Positions 50,568 through 59,391 of a stretch of DNA of 64,000 nucleotides are shown here, piece by piece. Made by a program: the position numbers and the translations under genes. The stretch lies in contig DATMFW010000069.1 of the NCBI GenBank assembly GCA_035556655.1, positions 1-64,000 on the forward strand, read 5' to 3'. The notes beneath the pieces are model-generated. The model had not been told where the DNA came from. It searched no databases and was given only the letters and a program-made list of their open reading frames with translations. The DNA comes from JBDSKH01 sp035556655 (GTDB lineage: Bacteria > Actinomycetota > Actinomycetes > Actinomycetales > Microbacteriaceae). Positions within the stretch are counted from its first letter, which is position 1; each line of letters begins with the position of its first letter.

Positions 50568-50601
50568 AGGGCCGCCTCTCACCACGGTGAGGGGCGGCCC
50601 T
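50568..50601. terminator. Bidirectional hairpin between tsf and cupin gene
   Basis: AGGGCCGCCTCTCACC at 50568-50583 pairs with GGTGAGGGGCGGCCCT at 50586-50601 (15 of 16) with a 2-base loop. The right arm encodes the last codons of the minus-strand cupin gene. No T-run is obvious, so it may be a stem-only actinobacterial terminator for both convergent genes. Confidence 0.7.
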
Positions 50602-51013
50602 CGGCGCGTTCGGAGTCGTCCGGGAACTCCGGCAGCTCATAGCCGCCGGCGCGGATGCAGATCCACGTCATCCCCGGGCCGTCGGGTGTCGCGCGCCAGG
50701 TTCGCCACACGCCCTGCCCGACGCGCACGACGGAGCCGGCCACCACATCCACCACCTCGTCGTCGAGCCCCATCTGACCCGCCCCCTCGAGAAACAGGTA
50801 CACCTCTTCGATGCGCGCGTGGCGGTGCCAGTAGCCGGCCTCTTCGCCGGGTTCGTAGGCGTTCGCCGTGATGCCCATGAACTGCATCCTCAGTTCGAAG
50901 TCGACGACGCGCCGGCCGTCGCGGGAGCTCTCGGGCTTGAACCCGCCGTAGAAACCGCGCCATTCTTCGAGCGAGCCGATCTCGGTCACCTGGTAGTCAG
51001 TCACATCCGTCAC
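50579..51013 (-). CDS. Cupin-domain protein
   Basis: This 144-residue single-domain cupin contains GYWHRHARIEEVYLFLEG, which supplies two histidines and a glutamate in cupin motif 1, followed by AGSVVRVGQGVWRTWRA. It probably binds a metal and a small ligand or acts as an isomerase/dioxygenase-like protein; no closer assignment is possible. The GTG start lies 14 bp from the divergent pyrH start. The gene interrupts the usual tsf-pyrH adjacency. Confidence 0.87.
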   Translation of the reverse strand: MTDVTDYQVTEIGSLEEWRGFYGGFKPESSRDGRRVVDFELRMQFMGITANAYEPGEEAGYWHRHARIEEVYLFLEGAGQMGLDDEVVDVVAGSVVRVGQGVWRTWRATPDGPGMTWICIRAGGYELPEFPDDSERAEGRPSPW

Positions 51014-51027
51014 GGTAACCTGAACCC

Positions 51028-51756
51028 ATGCCGAAGCGCCGCCGCGTCCTTCTGAAACTGTCGGGTGAGGCCTTCGGCGGTGGCAGCCTCGGGGTGAATC
51101 CCGATGTCGTCGGCGGAATCGCCCGCGAGATCGCCGAGGCCGCCCCGAAAGACCAGAACGATCCCGATGGTGTCGAGATCGCGATCGTGGTCGGCGGCGG
51201 CAACTTCTTCCGCGGGGCCGAGCTCAGCCAGCGCGGCATGGACCGCGGTCGCGCCGACTACATGGGCATGCTCGGCACGGTGATGAACGCTCTCGCCCTG
51301 CAGGACTTCCTCGAGCAGGCGGGGGCCGAGGTGCGCGTGCAGTCGGCCATCGCGATGACGCAGGTCGCCGAGCCGTACATCCCGTTGCGCGCCGAGCGGC
51401 ACCTCGAGAAGGGCCGCATCGTCATCTTCGGAGCGGGTGCCGGACTGCCGTACTTCTCCACCGACACGGTCAGCGCCCAGCGCGCCCTCGAGATCGGCGC
51501 CCAGGCGGTGCTGGTGGCCAAGAACGGCGTCGACGGCGTCTACGACGACGACCCGCGCTCGAACCCGAAGGCGAGGAAGCTCGAGCGAGTCAGCTACCAG
51601 GACGCCCTGGTCCAGGGCCTCAAGGTCGTGGACTCGACGGCGTTCAGCCTGTGCATGGACAACGGGATGCCGATGGTCGTCTTCGGCATGGAGCCCGCCG
51701 GCAACATCACGAAGGCGCTGAGGGGCGAAAAGATCGGCACCCTGGTGACGGCGTGA
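51028..51756 (+). CDS. pyrH: UMP kinase
   Basis: This 242-residue amino-acid-kinase-fold UMP kinase begins RRRVLLKLSGEAFGG and contains VVGGGNFFRG, YMGMLGTVMNALALQ and AKNGVDGVYDDDPR. It phosphorylates UMP to UDP. TAACCT at 51016-51021 lies 6 nt before the ATG, consistent with leaderless translation. It starts a probable transcript running through the small membrane gene and perhaps on toward frr. Confidence 0.97.
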   Translation: MPKRRRVLLKLSGEAFGGGSLGVNPDVVGGIAREIAEAAPKDQNDPDGVEIAIVVGGGNFFRGAELSQRGMDRGRADYMGMLGTVMNALALQDFLEQAGAEVRVQSAIAMTQVAEPYIPLRAERHLEKGRIVIFGAGAGLPYFSTDTVSAQRALEIGAQAVLVAKNGVDGVYDDDPRSNPKARKLERVSYQDALVQGLKVVDSTAFSLCMDNGMPMVVFGMEPAGNITKALRGEKIGTLVTA

Positions 51757-52139
51757 GCGACGACGCGCAGAAGCCGATCGTTCTCCCGGCCGGGTCGGGA
51801 CCGGCGACGCGGCCGCCCCGCTTCGGGGATGCCGCCGGCTCGATCATCCTGCTGGTGCTCGCCTTCTCGGCGTATCTGATCGGCGTGATCCTGAGCTTCT
51901 TCGGCTTCCTGGTGTCGGGGGTGTGCGCCGCCCGGTCGTGCAACGGCGATGCCGGAACCACGGCGCAGGCCATCGTCGCGGTCACCCTCGCCGTCGTGCT
52001 GCTGCTGGGGTCGGGCATCTCGATCGCGCTGATCGCGACGAAGCGCCGGGCGATCGTGGTCGCGCTGGTGACCCTGGTGCTCATCGTGGCCGGCTGGCTG
52101 GTCGGCGTCGTGGCGTTCTTCATCGCGCTCAGCTCGTGA
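51753..52139 (+). CDS. Small membrane protein after pyrH
   Basis: This 128-residue protein has a polar N-terminus of about 28 residues and three hydrophobic stretches (SIILLVLAFSAYLIGVILSF, AIVAVTLAVVLLLGSGISIA, IVVALVTLVLIVAGWLVGVV). A cysteine pair occurs in VCAARSCNGDAG between the first two. The GTG start overlaps the pyrH stop, so it is co-translated. Function is unknown. Confidence 0.82.
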   Translation: MSDDAQKPIVLPAGSGPATRPPRFGDAAGSIILLVLAFSAYLIGVILSFFGFLVSGVCAARSCNGDAGTTAQAIVAVTLAVVLLLGSGISIALIATKRRAIVVALVTLVLIVAGWLVGVVAFFIALSS

Positions 52140-52165
52140 CGCCCCGGCCCGTGGCTCCCTAGCCC

Positions 52166-53038
52166 GTGCTCGTCGTCGCGCTGATCGTGGCGGGGGCGGT
52201 CTCCCACGCCACCTGGAATCTGCTGGCCAAGCGCGCCTCCCTCGGCGGTGCCGGATTCGTCTGGCTCACGGCGGTGGGTGCAGCGATCGTGACCGCGCCG
52301 GTGGCGATCGTCGCCGCGGTGACCGACCCGCCCGACCTCACCCTGCTGCTCGTCGCCGCGGTGGTGAGCGGCTTCATCCACATCGGCTACTTCCTGGCGT
52401 TGCAGAACGGCTACCGCCTGGGGGATGTCGGGGTGGTCTATCCGCTCGCGCGCGGCACCGGTCCGCTGCTGTCGGTGATCTTCGCGATCCTGCTGTTCGG
52501 CGAGCGGCCCGGCCTGTTCGGACTTCTCGGCGCCGGTGCGATCATCCTCGGTGTCATGGTGATCGGGTTCGCCGGAGGCCGCGGCGGCTGGGTGGCATCG
52601 CGCGCCGGCGTGGGGTGGGGGCTGCTCACCGGGGTGGCGATCGCCTGCTACACGCTCTGGGACGCCCATGCCGTGCTGACCTGGAGCCTCGCCCCCGTGG
52701 TGCTCAGCTCGGCGATCTTCGCGGCGGAGGGCGTGCTGCTCGCCCCGCTCGTCTTGCGCTCGGCGCCCGCCCGGGCCGGAGTGCGCGCCGTGCTGCGCGA
52801 GCACCGTCTCGGGGTCGTGGCGGTGTCGGTGCTCTCCCCGCTGTCGTACATCTTCATCCTGCAGGCGATCCAGTTCGCGCCGGTGTCGATCGTGGCGCCG
52901 GCCCGCGAGGTGAGCGTGGTGCTGGTGGGACTCGCCGGATGGCTGTGGTTCCGCGAACCGCACCCGGCTCGGCGACTCGCCGGGGCCGCGATCGTCCTGA
53001 TCGGCGTGATCCTGCTGGGCTGGTCGGATCATGGCTGA
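52166..53038 (+). CDS. EamA/DMT-family transporter
   Basis: This 290-residue protein has about ten helices and EamA repeats (VSHATWNLLAKRASLGGAGF, then VYPLARGTGPLLSVIFAILL in the first half). It is probably a metabolite exporter of unknown specificity. The GTG start is 26 bp after the preceding gene and the stop is 5 bp before the DUF3097 gene. It is an accessory gene inside the pyrH-frr interval. Confidence 0.9.
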   Translation: MLVVALIVAGAVSHATWNLLAKRASLGGAGFVWLTAVGAAIVTAPVAIVAAVTDPPDLTLLLVAAVVSGFIHIGYFLALQNGYRLGDVGVVYPLARGTGPLLSVIFAILLFGERPGLFGLLGAGAIILGVMVIGFAGGRGGWVASRAGVGWGLLTGVAIACYTLWDAHAVLTWSLAPVVLSSAIFAAEGVLLAPLVLRSAPARAGVRAVLREHRLGVVAVSVLSPLSYIFILQAIQFAPVSIVAPAREVSVVLVGLAGWLWFREPHPARRLAGAAIVLIGVILLGWSDHG

Positions 53039-53043
53039 CGAAC

Positions 53044-53853
53044 ATGTATGACGAGGACGTGCTGGCCGGCGACTGGCGTGCGCGCGGCAGGCAGAAGATC
53101 GAGACGGTGGATGCGGTGCCCGGCCTGGTCGTGGAGCTCGCCGACGGATTCGTGGGCGCCATCGTGGCCCGCGAGAAGGGTCTGCTCACCCTCGAGGACC
53201 GGCACGGTGCCCGTCGCGTCTTCGCGCTCGGCGGCGGGTACCTCATCGACGGGGTCCCGGTGACCCTCGCGGCACCGACGGCGCGGTCGCAGGGGGCGGC
53301 GCGCACCGCATCCGGATCCCGGGTGGCGCCGCAGCAGCGCGCCCGGGTGGCCCGCGCCAGCCGGATCTACGTGGAGGGCCGGCACGACGCCGAGCTCGTC
53401 GAGAAGGTCTGGGGCGCCGACCTGCGCGCCGAGGGCGTCGTGGTGGAGTACCTCGAGGGCGTCGACAACCTGCCCGAGGTGCTGGCGCACCGCGATCCGG
53501 ATGCGCGCATCGGGGTGCTCGTCGATCACCTCGTTCCGGGCAGCAAGGAGTCGCGCATCGCCGAGCAGGTCGCCGGCCCGCATGTGCTGGTGGTCGGCCA
53601 TCCCTACATCGACATCTGGCAGGCCGTGAAGCCGGCGCGACTGGGTCTCGATGCCTGGCCGGTGATCCCGCGCGGCACCGACTGGAAGCACGGCGTCTGC
53701 GCGCAGCTGGGCTGGCCGCACGCCGATCAGGCCGATATCGCCGCCGCATGGCAGCGCATCCTGGGGTCGGTGCGCGACTATCGCGACCTCGAGCCGGAGC
53801 TGCTCGGTCGCGTCGAGGCGCTGATCGACTTCACCACAGCCCCCGCTGACTAA
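53044..53853 (+). CDS. DUF3097 actinobacterial protein with TOPRIM-like segment
   Basis: This 269-residue protein is of DUF3097 type. Residues about 10-75 form a small domain (GRQKIETVDAVPGLVVEL). Residues 107-165 read RIYVEGRHDAELVEKVWG then IGVLVDHLVPGSKE, matching the glutamate and acidic strand order of TOPRIM folds (E111, D161), though the second Asp of DxD is replaced by Leu. A nucleic-acid role is therefore plausible but untested. It lies 9 bp before frr. Confidence 0.85.
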   Translation: MYDEDVLAGDWRARGRQKIETVDAVPGLVVELADGFVGAIVAREKGLLTLEDRHGARRVFALGGGYLIDGVPVTLAAPTARSQGAARTASGSRVAPQQRARVARASRIYVEGRHDAELVEKVWGADLRAEGVVVEYLEGVDNLPEVLAHRDPDARIGVLVDHLVPGSKESRIAEQVAGPHVLVVGHPYIDIWQAVKPARLGLDAWPVIPRGTDWKHGVCAQLGWPHADQADIAAAWQRILGSVRDYRDLEPELLGRVEALIDFTTAPAD

Positions 53854-53862
53854 GCTGGCCCC

Positions 53863-54414
53863 ATGATCGCTGACGTACTCGCCGAGGCCACCGAGAAGAT
53901 GGACAAGGCCGTCGAGGTCTGCAAAGACGACTTCGCCACGGTGCGCACCGGCCGGGCCAACCCGGCGCTGTTCGAGAAGATCCAGGTCGACTACTACGGC
54001 ACCCCGACGCCGCTGCAGCAACTCGCGAGCCTGCAGAACCCCGAGGCGCGCACGCTCATCATCACCCCGTACGACAAGTCGGCGCTGAAAGAGATCGAGA
54101 AGGCCATCGTGGCCTTCCCGAACCTCGGGGCGACGCCGAACAACGACGGCACCATCATCCGCGTCACGATGCCGGAGCTCACCGAGGACCGGCGCAAAGA
54201 GTACGTGAAGATCGTGCGGGCGAAGGGCGAGGACGCCAAGGTCGTCATCCGCAACCTGCGCCGCAAGGCCAAGGACGACCTCGACGCCCAGAAAGAGGTC
54301 GGCGAAGACGAGATCGCGCGCGGCGAGAAGGAACTCGACGCGCTCACCAAGCAGCATGTCGACGCGATCGACGAGGCACTGAAGCGCAAGGAAGCCGAGC
54401 TGCTCGAGGTCTGA
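53863..54414 (+). CDS. frr: Ribosome recycling factor
   Basis: This 183-residue RRF has the family core MDKAVEVCKDDFATVRTGRAN and VDYYGTPTPLQQLA. With EF-G it splits post-termination ribosomes. TAAGCT at 53851-53856, overlapping the preceding stop codon, lies 6 nt before the ATG, another leaderless start. It overlaps cdsA by one base. Confidence 0.97.
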   Translation: MIADVLAEATEKMDKAVEVCKDDFATVRTGRANPALFEKIQVDYYGTPTPLQQLASLQNPEARTLIITPYDKSALKEIEKAIVAFPNLGATPNNDGTIIRVTMPELTEDRRKEYVKIVRAKGEDAKVVIRNLRRKAKDDLDAQKEVGEDEIARGEKELDALTKQHVDAIDEALKRKEAELLEV

Positions 54415-55349
54415 TGACGACCCCACCCGAACACCGGCGGCCGCACCCCCCGACCCGCGCCGAACTCGAGGCGCAGGCGCGCGCCGCGAAGGCGCAGTTC
54501 GACGCAACGAACGAGAAGATCCGCCAGCGCACCGGGCGCAACCTGTTCGCCGCGATCGGGGTCGGGGTGCTGCTGGGTGCTTTGCTGCTGGTCAGCCTGC
54601 TGATCTGGCCTCCGCTGTTCATCGCGTTCGGCGGCCTGCTGGTCGGGTTCACGGTGTTCGAACTGACCAGCGCGCTGCGCTACGCCGGCCGCAACGTCCC
54701 GCGCATCGCCTCGACGGTGGTCGGCCTCGTTCTGCTGCCGATCGCCTTCTTCTGGCACATCGAGGGCCTCTGGCTCGCCCTCCTCGGCGGCGTCGTGCTG
54801 ATCACGCTCTACCGGACCGTCGAGCTCCTCCGGCCCAGCCACCGCACCGGCACGCGCGAGGTGCTGCTGGATATCGGGGCCGGCGCGTTCGTGCAGGTCT
54901 ACGTCGCGTTCTCCGCCGGTTTCTATCTCGCCATGACGGGAGTTCCCGGCGGGCAGTGGTGGACCCTCGCGGCGCTCATCATCGTGGTCTTCACCGATGT
55001 GGGTGCCTACGCCTCGGGCCTGCGCTTCGGAAAGCACAAGCTCGCGCCGCTGATCAGCCCCGGGAAGACCTGGGAGGGCTTCGCCGGGTCGATCGTCGTC
55101 GCCGTCGCGTTCGGAGCCGTGCTCGCGCCCCTGATGCTGCAGCAGCCGTGGTGGGTGGGTGCGATCATGGGCCTGCTGCTCGCGCTCGCCGGAACCGCGG
55201 GCGACCTGACCGAGTCGCTCATCAAGCGCGATCTCGGCATCAAGGACATCTCGACCTGGCTTCCCGGGCACGGGGGCTTCCTCGACCGGCTCGACAGCAT
55301 CCTGCCGAGCGCGGCCGTGGCGTACCTGATCTTCCAGGTCGCGACCTAG
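54414..55349 (+). CDS. cdsA: Phosphatidate cytidylyltransferase
   Basis: This 311-residue membrane enzyme makes CDP-diacylglycerol from phosphatidate and CTP. It has a polar N-terminus of about 40 residues, about eight helices and the CTP-transferase signature in LAGTAGDLTESLIKRDLGIKD followed by GHGGFLDRLDS. The ATG uses the A of the frr stop codon, so they are coupled. This frr-cdsA pairing is conserved. Confidence 0.95.
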   Translation: MTTPPEHRRPHPPTRAELEAQARAAKAQFDATNEKIRQRTGRNLFAAIGVGVLLGALLLVSLLIWPPLFIAFGGLLVGFTVFELTSALRYAGRNVPRIASTVVGLVLLPIAFFWHIEGLWLALLGGVVLITLYRTVELLRPSHRTGTREVLLDIGAGAFVQVYVAFSAGFYLAMTGVPGGQWWTLAALIIVVFTDVGAYASGLRFGKHKLAPLISPGKTWEGFAGSIVVAVAFGAVLAPLMLQQPWWVGAIMGLLLALAGTAGDLTESLIKRDLGIKDISTWLPGHGGFLDRLDSILPSAAVAYLIFQVAT

Positions 55350-55363
55350 GTACGATTGCTGTC

Positions 55364-55909
55364 GTGAGCACCACCTTCCCGCGCGCCCGCAAGCTCGGCT
55401 ACGACGTCGACCAGGTCGAGGACTTCCTCGAGGACGCGCGCCGGGCCTACCACGCGCAGCCGGGCGAGGCGGTGCTGGTGACCGCCGCGGCGATCCGCCA
55501 GCAGGCCTTCACGATGAAGCGCCACGGCTACGCCCCGAGCCACGTCGATGCCGCCCTGGAGCGCCTCGAGGACGCCTTCGCCCAGAAGGAGCGCGACAAC
55601 GCGATCCGCGCGCAGGGCGGGGACGCCTGGTATTCGCAGGCCCGCGAGACCGCGCAGGTGATCCTGGATCGCGTGGTGCGCCCGCGCGGACGCCGCTTCC
55701 GCCGGGTGGGCATCTTCACCCTCGGCTACCGGGTGCGCGAGGTCGACCAGATCGCCGACCGCATCTCGGCCTACTTCCAGGCCGGGCGACCCCTGAGCAT
55801 CGAAGAGCTGCGCACCGTCGCGTTCCCGGCGCAGCGCGGCGGGTACCAGGAGGCCCAGGTCGACCTGGTGATCGACACCACGATCGAGGTCATGCTCGCG
55901 GTGCGCTAG
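55364..55909 (+). CDS. DivIVA-domain-like cytoplasmic protein
   Basis: This 181-residue protein carries two DivIVA-like motifs: GYDVDQVEDFLEDARRAY near the N-terminus and LGYRVREVDQIADRISAYF near residue 125. Each resembles the membrane-targeting and early coiled-coil region of DivIVA/Wag31. It may interact with polar growth machinery. TACGAT at 55351-55356, 7 nt before the GTG, suggests leaderless translation. The next gene is a cell-wall-active protein, which fits an envelope role. Confidence 0.82.
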   Translation: MSTTFPRARKLGYDVDQVEDFLEDARRAYHAQPGEAVLVTAAAIRQQAFTMKRHGYAPSHVDAALERLEDAFAQKERDNAIRAQGGDAWYSQARETAQVILDRVVRPRGRRFRRVGIFTLGYRVREVDQIADRISAYFQAGRPLSIEELRTVAFPAQRGGYQEAQVDLVIDTTIEVMLAVR

Positions 55910-55966
55910 ACACCCCCGTTCCGGGTTCTGCGTTCTGCCAGGGGTGACTTGTACACTGCTGCAACT

Positions 55967-56581
55967 GTGAGCGGGTATCGGCGCCGGGGGGTGCCCACAG
56001 AATCCAGGACGGGCGCCGGTGAGGCCCCCGTCGAGCGGCACGTGCGCGCGCCGTGGTCCCTGCCCGTCTTCGCCTCGTTCGTGACCATGGGCTTCGTGCT
56101 CATCACCGCGATGCCCGGCACCTCGACCGCGCAGGCGGAGGCGCAGCGCCCCGATCCCGCGGCGCAGACGCAGAGTCTCGTGATCGCCGGCGAACGCGAC
56201 GCCGATGCCCAGCGCGAGGGCGGCTACACGGTGACCGACCCGCCGAAGGCGACGGCGCCGGCGACCGGCATCCCCGACCCCGGAACGGCGCAGGCGATCG
56301 CCTACGAACTGGTGCTGGCGAAGGGCTGGAGCGGCAGCGAGTTCGACTGCCTGGTGGCGCTGTGGAATCGCGAGTCGCACTGGAACGTCTACGCGCACAA
56401 CACGACCAGCGGTGCGTACGGAATCCCGCAGGCGCTGCCGGGCAGCAAGATGGCCAGCGTCGGGGCCGACTGGGCCACCAACCCGAAGACGCAGATCGTC
56501 TGGGGGCTCGGCTACATCCAGGCCCGGTACCAGACGCCATGCGGGGCGTGGGGCCATTCGGAGCGCAAGGGCTGGTACTAA
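55967..56581 (+). CDS. Secreted lytic-transglycosylase-like protein
   Basis: This 204-residue protein has an N-terminal membrane/signal segment (LPVFASFVTMGFVLITAM), a low-complexity linker, and a C-terminal SLT-like domain: CLVALWNRESHWNVYAHN supplies the glutamate, followed by SGAYGIPQALPGSKMA. It probably cleaves peptidoglycan outside the membrane. I chose GTG 55967 because TACACT at 55952-55957 would be its -10 (leaderless); an earlier GTG overlaps that hexamer. Confidence 0.88.
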   Translation: MSGYRRRGVPTESRTGAGEAPVERHVRAPWSLPVFASFVTMGFVLITAMPGTSTAQAEAQRPDPAAQTQSLVIAGERDADAQREGGYTVTDPPKATAPATGIPDPGTAQAIAYELVLAKGWSGSEFDCLVALWNRESHWNVYAHNTTSGAYGIPQALPGSKMASVGADWATNPKTQIVWGLGYIQARYQTPCGAWGHSERKGWY

Positions 56582-56593
56582 TACCCTGAGCGC

Positions 56594-58348
56594 ATGGACT
56601 ACGCCCTCGTCGCCGTTCTCGGTCTCGTCGTCGTGGTCGTCACCGCCGCGTTCTCGCGGCGTCTGGGTGTCGCCGCACCGCTGCTGCTCGTGCTGGTGGG
56701 CATCGGGTACTCCCTGATCCCGGGCGTTCCGCAGATCACGGTCGAGCCCGACATCATCCTCCTGGGCGTGCTGCCCCCGTTGCTCTACGCGGCCGCGATC
56801 AACGTGCCGGTGGTGGATTTCCGCCGCAACTTCCTCAGCATCTCGGCGCTGTCCGTGCTGCTCGTCGTGGTGAGCGCGTTCGCCACCGGCTTCGTGCTGT
56901 TCATGCTGCTTCCCGACCTCGATCTCGGTGCCGCCGTCGCGCTCGGCGCCGTCATCAGTCCGACGGATGTCGTGGCCGCGACCGCGATCGCGAAGCGGCT
57001 CGGCCTGCCACCCCGGCTGGTGTCGATCCTCGAGGGCGAGGGACTGGTCAACGACGCGACAGCGCTGGTCATGCTGCGCACGGCGATCTCCGCGACCGCC
57101 CTCGCCGCATCCGGGCGGTTCAGCGGGTGGACGGTGCTCGGCGACTTCGGGTACTCGGTGATCGTGGCGCTCGCGATCGGCCTCGCCGTCGGCGTGGTCT
57201 CGGTGATCATCCGCCGCAAGCTCCACGAACCGGTGCTCGACACCGCCATCTCGTTCGCGGTGCCCTTCATCGCCTACATCCCGGCGGAGGAACTGCACGC
57301 CTCGGGCGTCATCGCCACGGTCGCCGCGGGGCTATACAGCGGGCACAGCGCCGCGCACTTCACGCCGCAGTCCCGCATCTCGGAGCGGTTCAACTGGCGC
57401 ACCCTGCAGTTCGTCCTCGAGAACGGGGTCTTCCTGCTGATGGGCGCCCAGCTCGCCGGGATCGTCAGCGAGGTGCACGCCGACAAGCTCTCGGCCGACA
57501 AGGCCGTCTACTACGGGCTACTCGCCGCGGCGATCCTCATCGGGGTGCGGTTCGCCTTCGTCTGGCCGCTGCTGCTCGTGGTGCGCAACGGCGAGCAGCG
57601 GGCGATCTCGCAGTACAGCCGGGTCGGCGCTCTCGCCGAACGCATGCGGGTGAGCGCCCGGGTCGCCGCCGGCCGGTACGCACGCCGGCGGGAGCGGTTC
57701 GAGCGAGCCGTCGACCGGCGCCAGAACGACATCGCCACCCTCCGCGACGAGGGGCTCGATGCCCGCGGCACGATCGTGATCGGATGGGCGGGGATGCGCG
57801 GGGTCGTCACGCTCGCGGCCGCGCAGTCGCTGCCGACCACGACCCCCTACTACGAGCAGCTGGTGCTGATCGCCTTCACCGTGGCGATCGCGACCCTGCT
57901 GCTGCAGGGCGGCACGCTCCCGCTGGTGATCCGGCTGTCGAAGATCCGCGGCAGCGACCGGCAGGCCGACCGCCGCGAACTCGCGGAACTGCTCGACGAC
58001 ATGGCCGCGGCCGGGATCCAGACCCTGGAGAACCCCGACTTCGCCCTGCCCGGCGGCCAGACGGTCGACTGGCAGGTGCTCGAGCGCGTGCGCCAGGACA
58101 CGCTGCTCGCATCGCAGGCGGCCTGGGAACGCGCCGAGCACGCGGATGTCGATGACGGCATCCTCGATTCGCCCCATCAGCAGTACCGCGACCTGCGCCG
58201 CGAGGTGCTGCAGGCCGAGCGCGGCGTGCTGCTGGAGGCCCGCTCGCGCGGTGCCTATCCCTCGCGGATCCTCACCCGGGCGCAGGCCCTGCTCGACCTG
58301 GAGGAGGCCCGCCTGGAGCAGATGGACACCGGCGGGCGGGTGGAGTGA
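56594..58348 (+). CDS. Na+/H+ antiporter, CPA1/NhaP family
   Basis: This 584-residue antiporter has about 12 membrane segments in the first 430 residues. The transport motifs LGAVISPTDVVAATAIAK and EGEGLVNDATALV hold the conserved aspartates, and GWAGMRGVVTLAAAQSLP gives the MRG segment. A C-terminal cytoplasmic domain of about 150 residues follows. TACCCT lies 6 nt before the ATG. It exchanges sodium or potassium for protons at the cytoplasmic membrane. Confidence 0.95.
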   Translation: MDYALVAVLGLVVVVVTAAFSRRLGVAAPLLLVLVGIGYSLIPGVPQITVEPDIILLGVLPPLLYAAAINVPVVDFRRNFLSISALSVLLVVVSAFATGFVLFMLLPDLDLGAAVALGAVISPTDVVAATAIAKRLGLPPRLVSILEGEGLVNDATALVMLRTAISATALAASGRFSGWTVLGDFGYSVIVALAIGLAVGVVSVIIRRKLHEPVLDTAISFAVPFIAYIPAEELHASGVIATVAAGLYSGHSAAHFTPQSRISERFNWRTLQFVLENGVFLLMGAQLAGIVSEVHADKLSADKAVYYGLLAAAILIGVRFAFVWPLLLVVRNGEQRAISQYSRVGALAERMRVSARVAAGRYARRRERFERAVDRRQNDIATLRDEGLDARGTIVIGWAGMRGVVTLAAAQSLPTTTPYYEQLVLIAFTVAIATLLLQGGTLPLVIRLSKIRGSDRQADRRELAELLDDMAAAGIQTLENPDFALPGGQTVDWQVLERVRQDTLLASQAAWERAEHADVDDGILDSPHQQYRDLRREVLQAERGVLLEARSRGAYPSRILTRAQALLDLEEARLEQMDTGGRVE

Positions 58349-58369
58349 GCGGCACGTAGGCTGGGGGAC

Positions 58370-58669
58370 ATGCCCCGTTCGAACCGCCCGCGCCGCCGCG
58401 GACCGGCCGACGAGGCCCCGGAGCTCGACCTCGAACGCGCCCTGCTCGGCCGGCTGCACACCGAGGCCAAGCGCGACGGGATCTGGAACGTCCAGCCGCA
58501 CGGTGCAAGCTCGGCGGTCAAGACCTACATCTGCCCGGGTTGTGCCGGAGAGATCGCCGCGGGTACCGCGCACGTGGTCGCCTGGCGGGCCGACGGCATC
58601 ATGGGCGAAGCCGACGACCTGGCCGGTCGCCGGCACTGGCACAGCCGCTGCTGGAAGATCCGGTCGTGA
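58370..58669 (+). CDS. Small zinc-ribbon-like conserved actinobacterial protein
   Basis: This 99-residue basic protein has a possible zinc site formed by YICPGCAGEI and HWHSRCWKI (two Cys, then His/Cys). Actinobacterial relatives are often labelled ATP/GTP-binding protein without nucleotide motifs, and none are visible here. TAGGCT at 58357-58362 lies 7 nt before the ATG (leaderless). It overlaps the following hydrolase gene by GTGA. Confidence 0.85.
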   Translation: MPRSNRPRRRGPADEAPELDLERALLGRLHTEAKRDGIWNVQPHGASSAVKTYICPGCAGEIAAGTAHVVAWRADGIMGEADDLAGRRHWHSRCWKIRS

Positions 58670-59391
58670 CGACCGAGATCGCCGGCAGCGTCGTACTGCC
58701 CGCCGTGCGCGAAGACATCGAGCTGCAGACCGCGGACGGCCTGACCCTCGTCGGCGAGCTGGCGAGCCCCGCCGCGACGGCGCCCGTGGCGACCCTGGTC
58801 TGCCTGCACCCGCTGCCGACCCACGGCGGGTTCATGGACTCGCACATCCTGCGCAAGGCCGCCGCCCGGCTGCCGGCGCTCGCCGATCTCGCGGTGCTGC
58901 GCTTCAATACCCGGGGCACCTCGTCTCCGCGCGGTACCTCGCAGGGGACCTTCGACGGGGGCGAGTCCGAGCGGCACGACGTCGCGGCCGCGATGGCGTT
59001 CGTCGCCGGGCGCGGGCTGCCGGCGCCCTGGCTGCTCGGCTGGTCGTTCGGCACCGAGCTGGTGCTGAAGTACGGTTTCGCGCACCCGATCGCCGGCGCG
59101 ATCCTGCTCTCGCCGCCGCTGCACCGGGCGACGGATGCCGAGGTCGCCGCCTGGGCGGGAGCCCCGGTTCCGCTCGTCGCGCTCATCCCCGAGCTCGACG
59201 ACTATCTGCAGCCGGCCGAGGCCGCCGAGCGGTTCGCGTCGGTTCCGCACATCCAGCTGGTCGCCGTCGAGGGCGGCAGGCACCTCTGGGTGGGCGAGAA
59301 TCAGACCAGGCGGGTGCTGAACGAGATCGTGTCGCGGGTCAACCCCGCCGCCGCGCCGCTGCCGACGACCTGGGAGGGTCCGCTGTCATGA
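58666..59391 (+). CDS. Alpha/beta hydrolase
   Basis: This 241-residue hydrolase has nucleophile S127 in GWSFGTE, an oxyanion loop after LHPLPTHGGFMDS, acid residue in LIPELDDYL and histidine in EGGRHLW. The HPxPxxGG form is typical of small serine hydrolases of the OsmC-associated/dienelactone-like type. Substrate is unknown. The GTG start overlaps the previous gene and its stop overlaps the rhodanese ATG, so three genes form a tight operon. Confidence 0.9.
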   Translation: MTTEIAGSVVLPAVREDIELQTADGLTLVGELASPAATAPVATLVCLHPLPTHGGFMDSHILRKAAARLPALADLAVLRFNTRGTSSPRGTSQGTFDGGESERHDVAAAMAFVAGRGLPAPWLLGWSFGTELVLKYGFAHPIAGAILLSPPLHRATDAEVAAWAGAPVPLVALIPELDDYLQPAEAAERFASVPHIQLVAVEGGRHLWVGENQTRRVLNEIVSRVNPAAAPLPTTWEGPLS

